From Kocuria rosea subsp. polaris (lineage in GTDB: Bacteria > Actinomycetota > Actinomycetes > Actinomycetales > Micrococcaceae), in contig NZ_LQBK01000009.1 in NCBI RefSeq assembly GCF_001483755.1, forward strand, positions 1 to 64,000: a stretch of DNA of 64,000 nucleotides. The letters are read 5' to 3'. Below are positions 39,531 to 47,856 of this stretch, one piece after another. Every line of letters starts with the position of its first letter. Positions within the stretch are counted from its first letter, which is position 1. The notes below the pieces were generated by a model. The model had not been told where the DNA came from. It was given only the letters and a program-made list of their open reading frames with translations, and searched no databases. A program made the translations under genes and the position numbers.

Positions 39531-41138
39531 TCAGCGTTTGCGCAGCAGGGCCAGGAACATCGCGTCCGTGCCGTGCACGTGCGGCCACAGCTGGACGGTC
39601 GCCCCGCCGGAGCCGCCCTCCCACGGGCGGGACGGGTCGCGGTCCCCCTCGAGGCTGCCGGGCAGGGCCGCGGCGCGGACCGGTTCCAGGGCGTCGGCCG
39701 GCTCGGCGTCCCGGCGCCCGGCCAGCACGTCCTGGACGACGGCGAGGGTCTCGGCGGCGTGCGGGGAGCAGGTGGCGTAGGCGACCAGGCCGCCGGGGCG
39801 GGCCACGTCCAGGGCGGCGTGCAGCAGCTCCCGCTGCAGCGGCCCGAGCTCGGCCAGGTCGCGAGGGCTGCGCCGCCAGCGCGCCTCCGGGCGGCGGCGC
39901 AGCGCCCCGAGCCCGGTGCACGGGGCGTCGACGAGCACCCGGTCGAAGCCGGCCTGCTCCGCGGTGCGGCCGTCGAGCAGCTCCTCGACGTGGCGGCCGT
40001 CCCCCGTGCGCACCGACCAGGCCCGCTCCGGGACCGGTCGCAGGGCCCGGCGCACGAGCTCGGCCCGGTGCGGGGCCACCTCGTTGGCCGTCAGGTGCGC
40101 CCCGCGCCGGTCGGCCAGCGCCGCGAGCAGGGCGGCCTTCCCGCCCGGGCCGGCGCACAGGTCCAGCCAGCGCTCGCCCTCCGCGCCGCCGGGACCGCCC
40201 CGGTCGCCGCCGGGACCCTGCCCCGCGGCGACCAGGGCGCGGGCCACGAGCTGGGACCCGGCGTCCTGGACGCGGACCCCGCCCCCGCGGACGGACGCCA
40301 GCCGGTGCAGGTCACCGCCGCTGCTCAGCGCCGAGTCAGGGACGAGGGTCCCCTGCTCGGCGCCCGCGGCGAGGGCCTCGGTGAGGTCGCCGAGGCCCGG
40401 CAGGGCCACGAGGTTGACCACGGGGGCGGCGTTGTCCGCCTCGAGCAGGGCCTCGATCTCGGCGGCGTCCCGCCCGTGGGCGGTCAGCGCCTGGCGCAGC
40501 GCCCGGACCACCCACGCGGGGTGGGCGTGGGCCAGGCCGAGGCGGGCGGTCTCGTCCGCGGCGTCGGCGGTCAGCTCCGCGATCCAGGCCGGCAGGTCCC
40601 GGGCCGCGACCTTGCGCAGCACGGCGTTGACGAGCCCGCCGGGGCCCGCCCCGACGACGGCCCGGACGAGGCCCACCGTCTGGTCCAGGGCGGCGTGGTC
40701 GGGCACGCGCATGGCCAGCAGCTGGTGGGTGCCCAGGCGCAGGGCGTCCAGGACCGCGCCGTCGAGCGCCCCGAGGGGGCGGTCGACGCACCGGGCCAGC
40801 ACGGCGTCCCAGGTGCCCTGCCAGCGCAGCGCCCCGTAGGCGAGCTCCGTGGCGAAGCCCGCGTCCCGCCGGTCCAGGCGGTGGGCCCGGACGAGCTTCG
40901 GCAGCACGAGGTTGCCGTAGGCGCCCTCCTCGGACACCGCGCGCAGGGTCTCGAACGCGGCCAGCCGGGCCGGATCGGCCCGCCGGGTCCGCCGTGCGGG
41001 CGCCGCGGCGGAGAAGCTCCGGTCGGCCTGCGCGGGACGGTTGCGCTCGCGTCCCCCGGCGCTGCGCCGTGGGCCCCCGGGCCGCCGGTCGCGCTCGCCC
41101 CGCCGGGCGCCGTGCTGCCGGTCCTCGCGCTCGCTCAC
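39531..41138 (-). CDS. rsmB: 16S rRNA m5C967 methyltransferase
   Basis: A 535-residue RNA methylase. Residues about 1-45 are a basic, low-complexity head; about 50-180 form a NusB-like domain ([20 protein letters not shown]); and about 200-535 form the SAM-dependent catalytic domain, with [17 protein letters not shown] for SAM, the catalytic Cys in [20 protein letters not shown] and the second Cys in [11 protein letters not shown]. The GTG at 41138 overlaps the fmt stop by four bases (GTGA). It forms an fmt-rsmB-rpe unit, as in mycobacteria. Confidence 0.93.
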   Translation of the reverse strand: MSEREDRQHGARRGERDRRPGGPRRSAGGRERNRPAQADRSFSAAAPARRTRRADPARLAAFETLRAVSEEGAYGNLVLPKLVRAHRLDRRDAGFATELAYGALRWQGTWDAVLARCVDRPLGALDGAVLDALRLGTHQLLAMRVPDHAALDQTVGLVRAVVGAGPGGLVNAVLRKVAARDLPAWIAELTADAADETARLGLAHAHPAWVVRALRQALTAHGRDAAEIEALLEADNAAPVVNLVALPGLGDLTEALAAGAEQGTLVPDSALSSGGDLHRLASVRGGGVRVQDAGSQLVARALVAAGQGPGGDRGGPGGAEGERWLDLCAGPGGKAALLAALADRRGAHLTANEVAPHRAELVRRALRPVPERAWSVRTGDGRHVEELLDGRTAEQAGFDRVLVDAPCTGLGALRRRPEARWRRSPRDLAELGPLQRELLHAALDVARPGGLVAYATCSPHAAETLAVVQDVLAGRRDAEPADALEPVRAAALPGSLEGDRDPSRPWEGGSGGATVQLWPHVHGTDAMFLALLRKR

Positions 41139-42058
41139 TCGAACACCACCTCGTCCTCCGTGCTGCGGCCCCGCGCCCAGGCGGTGGCCTCCATGGGCTT
41201 CTTCCCCGCCGGCTGCACCCGGGTGAGCTGGACCGCGTACGATCCCGTGCCCACGAGCACGGCGTCCCCGCGCAGCACGCACCGCCCCGGGGCCAGCCCC
41301 CGGACGTCGGGCCGCGGCACCACGCGGTCGAGCTTGAGCCTGCGGTCCTCCAGCCGGGTCCACGCCCCGGGCTCGGGGGTCGCCCCGCGCACCCGGTGCG
41401 CCACGGCCACGGCGGGCTCCGTCCAGCGGACCCGCCCGTCCTCGGCGGTCAGCTTGGGGGCGTGGGTCACCTCGCCCTGCTGCGGGGCCGGGCGGGCGGA
41501 GCCGTCGACCACGGCGCGCAGGGAGTCCGCGAGCAGCGGTGCGGCGGTGCGGGACAGGCGCTCCAGCACCGTCCCGGCGGTGTCCTCGGGGCGGACCACG
41601 TCGGTCATGGTGCCGAGGACGGGTCCCGTGTCCAGACCGGCCTCCAGCAGGAAGGTGCTGGCGCCGACCACCGTGTCCCCGGCCATGAGGGCGCGCTGCA
41701 CGGGCGCGGCGCCGCGCCACTGCGGCAGCAGGGAGAAGTGCAGGTTGATCCAGCCGTGCGGCACGGCGTCCAGGGCGGCCTGCGGGACCAGGGCCCCGTA
41801 GGCCACGACGGCGGCGACGTCCGCCCCCAGTCCCCGGATCCGCTCGGTCAGCCCGGCGTCCACCCGGTTGGCCTTGAGCACGGGGATGCCGCGCCGCTCC
41901 GCCTCCTCGGCCACGGGCGAGGGCGTGAGCACCTTCTTGCGCCCCACCGGGGCGTCGGTGCGGGTCAGCACGGCCACGACCTCGACGTCGGGCCGCTCGG
42001 CCAGGTGGACCAGGGACGGCACGGCGACGGACGGCGTGCCGGCGTAGAGGATCTTCAC
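41135..42058 (-). CDS. fmt: Methionyl-tRNA formyltransferase
   Basis: A 307-residue enzyme that formylates initiator Met-tRNA with 10-formyl-tetrahydrofolate. The N-terminal LYAGTPSVAVPSL, the catalytic block INLHFSLLPQWRGAAPVQ and the distal D in GLDTGPVL are present. The C-terminal domain (about residues 205-307) is complete. The GTG at 42058 has AGGAG four bases upstream. It lies directly after def on the same strand, so the enzymes that add and remove the formyl group are neighbours. An overlap of four bases with rsmB couples their translation. Confidence 0.96.
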   Translation of the reverse strand: MKILYAGTPSVAVPSLVHLAERPDVEVVAVLTRTDAPVGRKKVLTPSPVAEEAERRGIPVLKANRVDAGLTERIRGLGADVAAVVAYGALVPQAALDAVPHGWINLHFSLLPQWRGAAPVQRALMAGDTVVGASTFLLEAGLDTGPVLGTMTDVVRPEDTAGTVLERLSRTAAPLLADSLRAVVDGSARPAPQQGEVTHAPKLTAEDGRVRWTEPAVAVAHRVRGATPEPGAWTRLEDRRLKLDRVVPRPDVRGLAPGRCVLRGDAVLVGTGSYAVQLTRVQPAGKKPMEATAWARGRSTEDEVVFE

Positions 42059-42101
42059 GGCTCTCCTGACGGGTGGCGGCGGGGCGGGGTTCGGGCGGGG
42101 C

Positions 42102-42704
42102 TCAGGCGGGGCGGGACGGGCCGGCGCCGGGCGAGGAGCCGGCGCCGAAGGAGGAGCCGGCGCCGAACGACGAGCCCACGTGCGCGGCCCGCTGCCCGGC
42201 CACGCCGCGCACCACCCCGTCGTAGTCGGCGGCGCGGATGGCCCGCATCGCCTCCTTCTTGGCGGCGCCCACCAGCCGGTCGACGTAGAGCCGCCCGTCC
42301 AGGTGGTCGGTCTCGTGCTGCAGGCAGCGCGCCAGCAGGCCGGTGCCCTCGACGGCCACGGGACCGCCGTGCTGGTCGAGGCCGGTGACGCGGGCCCAGT
42401 TCCGGCGGGGGGTGTCGAAGCCGAGCCCCGGCACGGACAGGCAGCCCTCGCCGCCCTCCTGGGGCTCCTCGCCCACCTCGAGGACCGGGTTGACCACGTG
42501 GCCCTCGCTGCCCTCGACCGCCCAGGTGAACAGCCGCACGCTCACCCCCACCTGGGGCGCGGCGAGGCCCACGCCCCCGACGTCCAGCATCGTCTCGTGC
42601 ATGTCCGCCACGAGGCGGCGCAGGGCGTCGTCGAACACCGTGACCTCCTCGGCGCGGGTGCGCAGGACGGGATCACCGATGGTGCGGATGGGCAGGACGG
42701 ACAT
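42102..42704 (-). CDS. def: Peptide deformylase
   Basis: A 200-residue iron or zinc enzyme that removes the N-formyl group from new proteins. The three motifs are intact: GVGLAAPQVG (44-53), EGCLSVPG with metal ligand C88, and QHETDHLDG with H130, E131 and H134. After about residue 175 the protein ends in an unusual Gly/Ser/Ala/Phe tail built from three copies of a GSSFGA-like unit, encoded by three 18-bp repeats at 42121-42174. The core is of normal length, so the tail is an add-on. The ATG at 42704 has GAGG seven bases before it. Confidence 0.95.
   Translation of the reverse strand: MSVLPIRTIGDPVLRTRAEEVTVFDDALRRLVADMHETMLDVGGVGLAAPQVGVSVRLFTWAVEGSEGHVVNPVLEVGEEPQEGGEGCLSVPGLGFDTPRRNWARVTGLDQHGGPVAVEGTGLLARCLQHETDHLDGRLYVDRLVGAAKKEAMRAIRAADYDGVVRGVAGQRAAHVGSSFGAGSSFGAGSSPGAGPSRPA
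42121..42174. repeat. Three 18-bp repeats inside the def 3' end
   Basis: Units at 42121, 42139 and 42157 begin CCGGCGCCG and differ at a few bases. They are in frame and give a repeated GSS(F/P)GA tail. Confidence 0.85.
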
Positions 42705-42778
42705 GGAGGGACCTCGCTCTCGACCCGACAAGTCTACGGGCCGCCCCGTCCCCGCCGGCACGCGGGGCGCGCCGGGCG

Positions 42779-43633
42779 CTACGGCTGCTCGCGCAGCGGG
42801 GGAGGGGGCACGGGCCGCAGGGCGGGGCCCGCCGCGGCGAGGACCGTCTCCTGGGTCCACACCCGGTGCAGCGCGCAGAACTTGTACCAGTGCTGCTCGA
42901 GGACCGCCGGGACGGCCTGCACGGGCACGACCTCCGTCTCGCCCACCGCCACGCCCAGCAGCAGGTCGGCGCTGCCGTAGGCCCAGGGCTCCCAGGTGCC
43001 GGCGTCCGCGTCCACGAGGGACTCCTCCGCCTTCAGCCCGGCCACGAGCTGGGTCACGACCTTCGGGTCGAGGGACTTCACGCGCCCGTCCCGGTCCGTG
43101 CCCTTGGTCTTGTAGTCGATCAAGCACACCTTGCCCGCGATCCGGGCCACGAGGTCGAGGGTGCCCGCGTAGCCCACGGTGGAGTTCCAGACCGTGACCT
43201 CCACCGCGAGCGGCTCGGGGGTGTAGAGGTCCCACCACTCGTCGAAGCGGGAGGCGAAGCGCTCCTCGCCGTGCTCCGCCAGGGCGGCCCGTGCCTCGGC
43301 CGCCCGGTGGGGCCGGCCGAGGGCGCGCAGGGCGATCTGCTCGGCGTAGGTGTGCACGCGGTCCCCGCGCGCCGCGGCCTCGTCACGGTGCCGTTCGGCG
43401 GCCTTGGCCGCGTCGCGCACGACGGCGCGCAGCTGGGCCGGCGAGCCCAGGGCCGCGCGCAGCCGGTCGTCCCGCACCGCGGCCTGCGCGGCGGAGTAGC
43501 CGTACCAGCCGTCCAGGTCCGTGGCGGCCCGGGAGAGGACCGTGGTGATGGAGGGGACGGTCGCCTGGTCCGCCACGGACCTCGCGTACATCCGTCCGTA
43601 CTCGGTCTGTTCCGCCAGCCTGGGCTGTGTCAC
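42779..43633 (-). CDS. RecB-like PD-(D/E)XK nuclease family protein
   Basis: A 284-residue protein with a nuclease-like core. The segment VEVTVWNSTVGYAGTLDLVA followed by KVCLIDYKTK matches the E/GT-D...D-YKT pattern of Cas4/RecB-type PD-(D/E)XK enzymes. The N-terminal half is helical with an Arg/Ala-rich surface, and the C-terminus is Pro-rich. No helicase or CRISPR gene is nearby. It is conserved in related actinobacteria without a known role. The GTG at 43633 is used; the ribosome site is weak. It lies between def and a tRNA cluster, on the same strand as both. Confidence 0.75.
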   Translation of the reverse strand: MTQPRLAEQTEYGRMYARSVADQATVPSITTVLSRAATDLDGWYGYSAAQAAVRDDRLRAALGSPAQLRAVVRDAAKAAERHRDEAAARGDRVHTYAEQIALRALGRPHRAAEARAALAEHGEERFASRFDEWWDLYTPEPLAVEVTVWNSTVGYAGTLDLVARIAGKVCLIDYKTKGTDRDGRVKSLDPKVVTQLVAGLKAEESLVDADAGTWEPWAYGSADLLLGVAVGETEVVPVQAVPAVLEQHWYKFCALHRVWTQETVLAAAGPALRPVPPPPLREQP

Positions 43634-43824
43634 GCTGCTCGTCGCCTCTCCCTCGCGTCCCCGGCTCCCGGGGCGGGCCCGGTGCTCCGGGCCCTGGTCC
43701 GCAGGCTACCGACCGCCTCGGACACGGGACCGGCGGCACCCGCCATGGGTCCCGCGCTCGGCTCCGCCCGGGGGCCGGGCACGACGAAGGCCCCGGCTCG
43801 TGGGAGCCGGGGCCTTCCTGGTGG

Positions 43825-43896
43825 TGCGCGATACTGGGATCGAACCAGTGACCTCTTCCGTGTCAGGGAAGCGCGCTACCGCTGCGCCAATCGCGC
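43825..43896 (-). tRNA. tRNA-Val (anticodon GAC)
   Basis: The acceptor stem GCGCGAT pairs with ATCGCGC; the anticodon loop CTGACAC is closed by CTTCC/GGAAG. The T-loop GGTTCGATCC is normal, and CCA is encoded at 43822-43824. It is the last gene of a Gly-Cys-Val run on the minus strand. Confidence 0.97.
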
Positions 43897-43946
43897 TCTA
43901 CCGGCGGTCTCCGGAGGAGATCGTCGAGCGTGGTGGGTGTGCACCG

Positions 43947-44017
43947 AGGTGGAGACGGGATTCGAACCCGCGTAGACGGCTTTGCAGGCCGCTGCCTAAC
44001 CACTCGGCCACCCCACC
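43947..44017 (-). tRNA. tRNA-Cys (anticodon GCA)
   Basis: The anticodon loop is CTGCAAA. The discriminator base is U, as expected for tRNA-Cys. The acceptor stem GGTGGGG pairs with CTCCACC through one G-U. CCA is not encoded. Confidence 0.96.
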
Positions 44018-44078
44018 GGGACCTGGTCCTCACGGACAGGGCCGTCGGTCACGACATCGTTTCATGCCGATCACTGCG

Positions 44079-44151
44079 AGCGGACGACGGGAGTCGAACC
44101 CGCGACATCCACCATGGCAAGGTGGTGCTCTACCAGCTGAGCTACGTCCGC
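44079..44151 (-). tRNA. tRNA-Gly (anticodon GCC)
   Basis: The acceptor stem GCGGACG pairs with CGTCCGC, and the anticodon loop TTGCCAT is closed by CCACC/GGTGG. The T-loop GGTTCGACTCC is normal. CCA is not encoded. It is the first gene of the minus-strand tRNA run. Confidence 0.97.
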
Positions 44152-44191
44152 ATGTCTTGCTTCGGTCGATCTCTCGATCTTCCGATCAGGA

Positions 44192-44197
44192 ACTCTA
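44192..44197 (-). promoter_or_regulatory. -10 element for the Gly-Cys-Val tRNA run
   Basis: TAGAGT on the minus strand, about 40 bases before tRNA-Gly. The -35 is unclear. Confidence 0.45.
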
Positions 44198-44406
44198 GCA
44201 CAAGCCGTTCCGGTGCTCCTCGCGCCGGTCCGGGGCGTGCCGGGACCGGCGGGATCACGAGCCGTGGCGGCCTGCCGGCCGTTCCGTCCGCAGGAGCCCG
44301 TCGGTGTTCCTGACAGGAAAAGACTGTACGGGACGGATTTCCGAAACGCCAAATCCCCCGTGGCGCCGCGGCGGGACGCGGCCGGCGGGCCGCGCCGGGG
44401 CCCGAA

Positions 44407-44436
44407 TTGGCCCACGGCGGGGATCTGGGTTATGGT
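44407..44436 (+). promoter_or_regulatory. Promoter of tRNA-Val(CAC)
   Basis: TTGGCC (44407-44412), an 18-base spacer and TATGGT (44431-44436) precede the plus-strand tRNA-Val by 13 bases. The 298-base gap between tRNA-Gly and this tRNA holds only the two divergent promoters. Confidence 0.6.
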
Positions 44437-44449
44437 TTTCGAGCAGTGA

Positions 44450-44521
44450 GCGCGATTGGCGCAGTGGTAGCGCGCTTCGTTCACACCGAAGAGGTCACTG
44501 GTTCGAACCCAGTATCGCGCA
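44450..44521 (+). tRNA. tRNA-Val (anticodon CAC)
   Basis: The acceptor arms are identical to those of tRNA-Val(GAC) at 43825; the anticodon loop TTCACAC is closed by CTTCG/CGAAG. It differs from that gene at about six of 72 positions. CCA is not encoded (CGA follows). Confidence 0.97.
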
Positions 44522-44534
44522 CGAGCAGCACCAG

Positions 44535-44569
44535 AGAGGGCCCCGGCTGAAGACCAGCCGGGGCCCTCT
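44535..44569 (+). terminator. Terminator of tRNA-Val(CAC)
   Basis: A perfect 14-bp stem (44535-44548 with 44556-44569) with a 7-base loop, followed by a pyrimidine-rich stretch containing GTCGTCGTCC. Confidence 0.8.
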
Positions 44570-44601
44570 GTCGTCGTCCTGCCCCTCTGTCGTCGTCCTG
44601 C
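44564..44601. repeat. 19-bp direct repeat after the tRNA terminator
   Basis: Two adjacent perfect 19-base copies (44564-44582 and 44583-44601), starting CCCTCTGTCGTCG. The first copy includes the end of the terminator stem. Confidence 0.9.
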
Positions 44602-44671
44602 CGCGCCCCCGGCCCGCGCGGGGGCGGAACGCCCACCGGGCGCCGCGGCCCCGGCCGGCGGACGCGCCCGG

Positions 44672-45733
44672 TCAGACCGCGGAGACGTCCCCGAGGATGC
44701 CCTCGCGGGCCAGGGCGGTGAGCCGGGACACGGCACGGAAGTACTTCTTCTGGTAGCCGCCGGCCATCATCTCCTCGGTGAAGACCTCGTCGAAGGGCCG
44801 GCCGGAGGCGATGATCGGCAGGTTCTTGTCGTAGAGCCGGTCCGCCAGCACCACGAAGCGCAGGGCCACGGCCTGCTGCTCGATGGTGTGCACGTCCTGC
44901 CAGACCACGGCGTCGATCCCCTCGAGGAGCTTGCGGTACCGGGAGGGGTGCACGCCCGCGAGGTGCTCCACGAGGTCGGCGAACCGGTCCGCGGCCACCA
45001 CCCGGTCCGGGAAGTGCTCCTCCACGGCGCGCTCGAGCTCGGCCTCGGACAGCGGCGCCGGGGCCTGCGGCAGGCCCCGGTGGCGGAAGTCCTCGCCGTC
45101 GATGCGCAGCACCTCGAACTGGTCGGCCAGCACCTGGATCTCCCGCTGGAAGTCCTGGGCGGCGAAGCGGCCCTCGCCGAGCGAGCCGGGCAGCGTGTTG
45201 GACGTCGCCGCGATCCGCACGCCGGAGTCGGCGAGCTCGCGCATCAGCCGGGACATGAGGACCGTGTCCCCGGGGTCGTCGAGCTCGAACTCGTCGATGC
45301 ACACCAGGTTGTAGGTGCTCAGGGCGTCGACGGCCTTGCGGAACGTCAGGGCCCCCACGAGGTTGGTGTACTCCACGAAGGTGCCGAACGCCTTGGGCCC
45401 GGGCACCGCGTGCCACAGCGAGGCGAGCAGGTGGGTCTTGCCCACGCCGAACCCGCCGTCGAGGTAGATCCCCGTCCGCATCGCGTCCTTGGGCGGGCCC
45501 CCGCCGAAGAGCTTGCTGAAGAACCCGCCGCCCGAGCCGGTCGAGCGGTTGACGGAGTCCGCGAACTTCCGCAGCTCCCGCACCGCCTCCGCCTGGGACG
45601 GCTGCTGCGGATCGGGACGGTACGTGTCGAACGAGACCTCCCCGAAGCGCTCCGAGGGCCGGAACGCCGCCAGCAGTTCGTCCGCCGACACCTGGGGGCG
45701 CCGCTCGGTGAGGTGTTCGATCTGGATGCTCAC
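44672..45733 (-). CDS. zapE: ZapE/AFG1-like ATPase
   Basis: A 353-residue P-loop ATPase of the ZapE/LACE1 family, linked to cell division in E. coli and to protein quality control in mitochondria. Walker A is [14 protein letters not shown] and Walker B is [11 protein letters not shown]; the downstream sensor [11 protein letters not shown] and the C-terminal [20 protein letters not shown] are typical. A glycine-rich insert (about residues 62-75) precedes Walker A. The GTG at 45733 is used, with GAGAGGT seven bases upstream. A strong -10 (TAAAAT, 45812-45817) lies about 80 bases away. It converges on the tRNA-Val(CAC) terminator. Confidence 0.9.
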   Translation of the reverse strand: MSIQIEHLTERRPQVSADELLAAFRPSERFGEVSFDTYRPDPQQPSQAEAVRELRKFADSVNRSTGSGGGFFSKLFGGGPPKDAMRTGIYLDGGFGVGKTHLLASLWHAVPGPKAFGTFVEYTNLVGALTFRKAVDALSTYNLVCIDEFELDDPGDTVLMSRLMRELADSGVRIAATSNTLPGSLGEGRFAAQDFQREIQVLADQFEVLRIDGEDFRHRGLPQAPAPLSEAELERAVEEHFPDRVVAADRFADLVEHLAGVHPSRYRKLLEGIDAVVWQDVHTIEQQAVALRFVVLADRLYDKNLPIIASGRPFDEVFTEEMMAGGYQKKYFRAVSRLTALAREGILGDVSAV

Positions 45734-45811
45734 GTGGGAGACCTCTCTGTCCGCCGTGCCCGGCGGTTCGCTGGTTCGGCGCGCCGAGCGGCGCACGCGC
45801 GTGCTCCGGCG

Positions 45812-45817
45812 ATTTTA
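45812..45817 (-). promoter_or_regulatory. -10 element TAAAAT for zapE
   Basis: TAAAAT on the minus strand, in an AT-rich island within a very GC-rich 247-base gap. Leader of about 72 bases. Confidence 0.55.
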
Positions 45818-45913
45818 CCGGCTGGCCGCCGCCCGGGGTGCGCCCGCCGCGAAATCCGGCCCCCGGCACGGCCCCGGCGGCGCCCCGGCGGGACCGGGCA
45901 CCGCCGGGACCAC

Positions 45914-45919
45914 TACCCT
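45914..45919 (+). promoter_or_regulatory. -10 element TACCCT for the sulfurtransferase operon
   Basis: TACCCT on the plus strand, 61 bases before the ATG. The zapE and sulfurtransferase promoters are divergent. Confidence 0.5.
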
Positions 45920-45980
45920 GGAGGATGAAGAAGGTCCGGAAGGACCCGTGCCCCGCAACCCCACCCCGGAAGGAGTCCCC

Positions 45981-46889
45981 ATGGGCGTCGCCGTGGAGAA
46001 CAACCCAGATTTCGCGCAGTACGCGCACCCCGAGCGCCTCGTGTCCACCCAGTGGGTGGCCGAGCACCTGGACGACCCGGGAGTCGTCGTGGTCGAGTCG
46101 GACGAGGACGTCCTGCTCTACGAGACCGGCCACGTGCCCGGCGCCGTCAAGATCGACTGGCACACCGACCTCAACCGCCCCGACACCCGCGACTACGTCG
46201 ACGCGGAGGAGTTCGCCGAGCTGATGGCGCGCAAGGGGATCTCCCGCGACACCACGATCGTGGTCTACGGGGACAAGTCCAACTGGTGGGCCGCCTACGC
46301 CCTGTGGGTGTTCGAGCTGTTCGGCCACCCGGACGTCCGGCTCATGAACGGCGGGCGGGACAAGTGGGTCGCCGAGGGGCGGGAGCTGTCCACCGAGAAG
46401 GTCGTGCCCGAGCGCGCCGACTACCCCGTGGTCGAGCGCGACGACGCCCCGATCCGGGCCTACCAGGAGGACGTGCTGGCGCACCTGGGCGAGCAGCCGC
46501 TGATCGACGTCCGGTCCCTGCCGGAGTACACCGGCGAGCGCACGCACATGCCCGACTACCCGCAGGAGGGCACGCTGCGCGGGGGGCACATCCCCACCGC
46601 GGCGTCGGTGCCGTGGGCCCGGGCCGCCGCCGAGGACGCCACGTTCCGCCCGCGCGAGGAGCTCGAGGCGATCTACCGCGACGAGGTCGGGCTCTCCGAC
46701 GACGACGACATCATCGCGTACTGCCGCATCGGCGAGCGCTCCAGTCACACGTGGTTCGTGCTGAAGCACCTGCTGGGCTTCGAGCGGGTCCGCAACTACG
46801 ACGGGTCCTGGACCGAGTGGGGCAACTCGGTGCGCGTGCCGATCGTCCTCGGCGAGGCACCCGGCGAGGTCCCGGGGTCGGCCCGATGA
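45981..46889 (+). CDS. sseA: Thiosulfate/3-mercaptopyruvate sulfurtransferase
   Basis: A 302-residue protein with two rhodanese domains. The N-terminal one (about residues 15-150) is structural, and the C-terminal one (about 165-290) carries the active Cys248 in [14 protein letters not shown]. The CRIGERSS loop resembles SseA-type thiosulfate sulfurtransferases. Conserved segments such as [14 protein letters not shown] and [18 protein letters not shown] are present. The ATG at 45981 has GGAAGGAG five bases upstream. Its stop overlaps the sufE start by four bases (ATGA), which suggests sulfur is passed to SufE-type partners. Confidence 0.93.
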   Translation: MGVAVENNPDFAQYAHPERLVSTQWVAEHLDDPGVVVVESDEDVLLYETGHVPGAVKIDWHTDLNRPDTRDYVDAEEFAELMARKGISRDTTIVVYGDKSNWWAAYALWVFELFGHPDVRLMNGGRDKWVAEGRELSTEKVVPERADYPVVERDDAPIRAYQEDVLAHLGEQPLIDVRSLPEYTGERTHMPDYPQEGTLRGGHIPTAASVPWARAAAEDATFRPREELEAIYRDEVGLSDDDDIIAYCRIGERSSHTWFVLKHLLGFERVRNYDGSWTEWGNSVRVPIVLGEAPGEVPGSAR

Positions 46890-47341
46890 GCGGCGCCCTG
46901 CCCGCCCAGCTCGAGGAGCTCGTCGCGGACTTCACGGCGGTGCCGCAGGAGGACAAGCTGGAGCTGCTGCTCGACTTCTCCCGCTCCCTGCCGGCGCTGC
47001 CGGACCGCCTGGGCGAGCACCCGGAGGAGCTCGAGCAGGTCGTGGAGTGCCAGTCGCCGCTGTTCCTGACGGTCGAGTGGGACGAGGGCGCCTCCCCCGG
47101 CCCCGGCGCCCCGGTGCGGCTGTTCTTCTCCGCCCCGGCGGAGGCCCCGACCACCCGCGGCTTCGCCTCGATCCTGCACGAGGGGCTCGACGGTCTCCCG
47201 GCCCAGGAGGTCCTCGACGTCCCCGACGACCTGCCGGAGCGCTTCGGGCTGACCCAGCTCGTGTCCCCGCTGCGGATGCGCGGGATGTCCGCGATGCTGG
47301 CCCGGATCAAGCGGCGGGTCCGCGAGCTCCAGGACGCCTGA
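46886..47341 (+). CDS. sufE: SufE family sulfur acceptor
   Basis: A 151-residue SufE-like protein. The sulfur-accepting Cys55 sits in [11 protein letters not shown], the usual CQS motif, and the C-terminal helix ends in [15 protein letters not shown]. SufE normally takes sulfur from the cysteine desulfurase SufS; here, coupled to a rhodanese, it may take sulfur from that enzyme, an inference from gene order also seen in other actinobacteria. The ATG at 46886 overlaps the upstream stop. No suf operon is in the window. Confidence 0.9.
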   Translation: MSGALPAQLEELVADFTAVPQEDKLELLLDFSRSLPALPDRLGEHPEELEQVVECQSPLFLTVEWDEGASPGPGAPVRLFFSAPAEAPTTRGFASILHEGLDGLPAQEVLDVPDDLPERFGLTQLVSPLRMRGMSAMLARIKRRVRELQDA

Positions 47342-47358
47342 GGGCCCCGGGCACCGGC

Positions 47359-47850
47359 ATGGCCAAGGCGTCCCGCGGCGCGGGCCCCACCGCGGCCGTC
47401 GCGCTGCTGGCACGCGAGCGCGTGGCCTTCACGCTGCACGAGTACGCCCACGACCCCGCGGCGGCGTCCTTCGGCCGGGAGGCCGCCGCCGCGCTGGGGC
47501 GCGACCCGGAGCAGGTGCTCAAGACCCTGCTGGTCGTGCACGAGCGGGAGTGGGCGGTCGCGGTGCTGCCCGTGTCCGCGCGGCTGTCCCTGCGCGCGGC
47601 CGCGGCCGCGCTGGGCTGGAAGCGGGCGGCCCTCGCCGAGCCCCGCTCGGCGGAGCGGCGCACCGGCTACGTGGTGGGCGGGATCTCGCCCCTCGGGCAG
47701 CGGACGCCCTCCCCCACCCTGCTCGACGACTCCGCGGCGGCGTGGGCCACGGTCCTCGTCTCCGGCGGGCGGCGGGGGCTCGAGATCGAGCTGCCGCCGG
47801 GCGAGCTGCTGCGGCTCACCGGCGGGCGCACCGCCGCGCTGCGGTCCTGA
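47359..47850 (+). CDS. ybaK: Aminoacyl-tRNA deacylase, YbaK/EbsC type
   Basis: A 163-residue editing protein of the YbaK/ProX group, which hydrolyses mischarged Cys-tRNA(Pro) or a related tRNA. Visible motifs are ASFGREAAAALGRDPEQVLKTLL (with the conserved Lys), the RTGYVVGGISPLGQR loop and an ILVSGG-like segment near the end (TVLVSGGRRGLEIEL). It lies 17 bases after sufE in the same operon and ends six bases before the convergent hydrolase gene. The ATG at 47359 is the first in frame with good family alignment; the ribosome site is weak. Confidence 0.9.
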   Translation: MAKASRGAGPTAAVALLARERVAFTLHEYAHDPAAASFGREAAAALGRDPEQVLKTLLVVHEREWAVAVLPVSARLSLRAAAAALGWKRAALAEPRSAERRTGYVVGGISPLGQRTPSPTLLDDSAAAWATVLVSGGRRGLEIELPPGELLRLTGGRTAALRS

Positions 47851-47856
47851 GCGGGC

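Noticed and set aside
44152-44449. Possible non-coding RNA or hidden gene in the tRNA gap
   Set aside because: Only promoter-like elements are visible; no hairpin with terminator and no supported open frame.
45925-45980. Small peptide starting at ATG 45925 before the sulfurtransferase
   Set aside because: It has no stop before running out of frame into the sulfurtransferase gene, so no separate product is likely.
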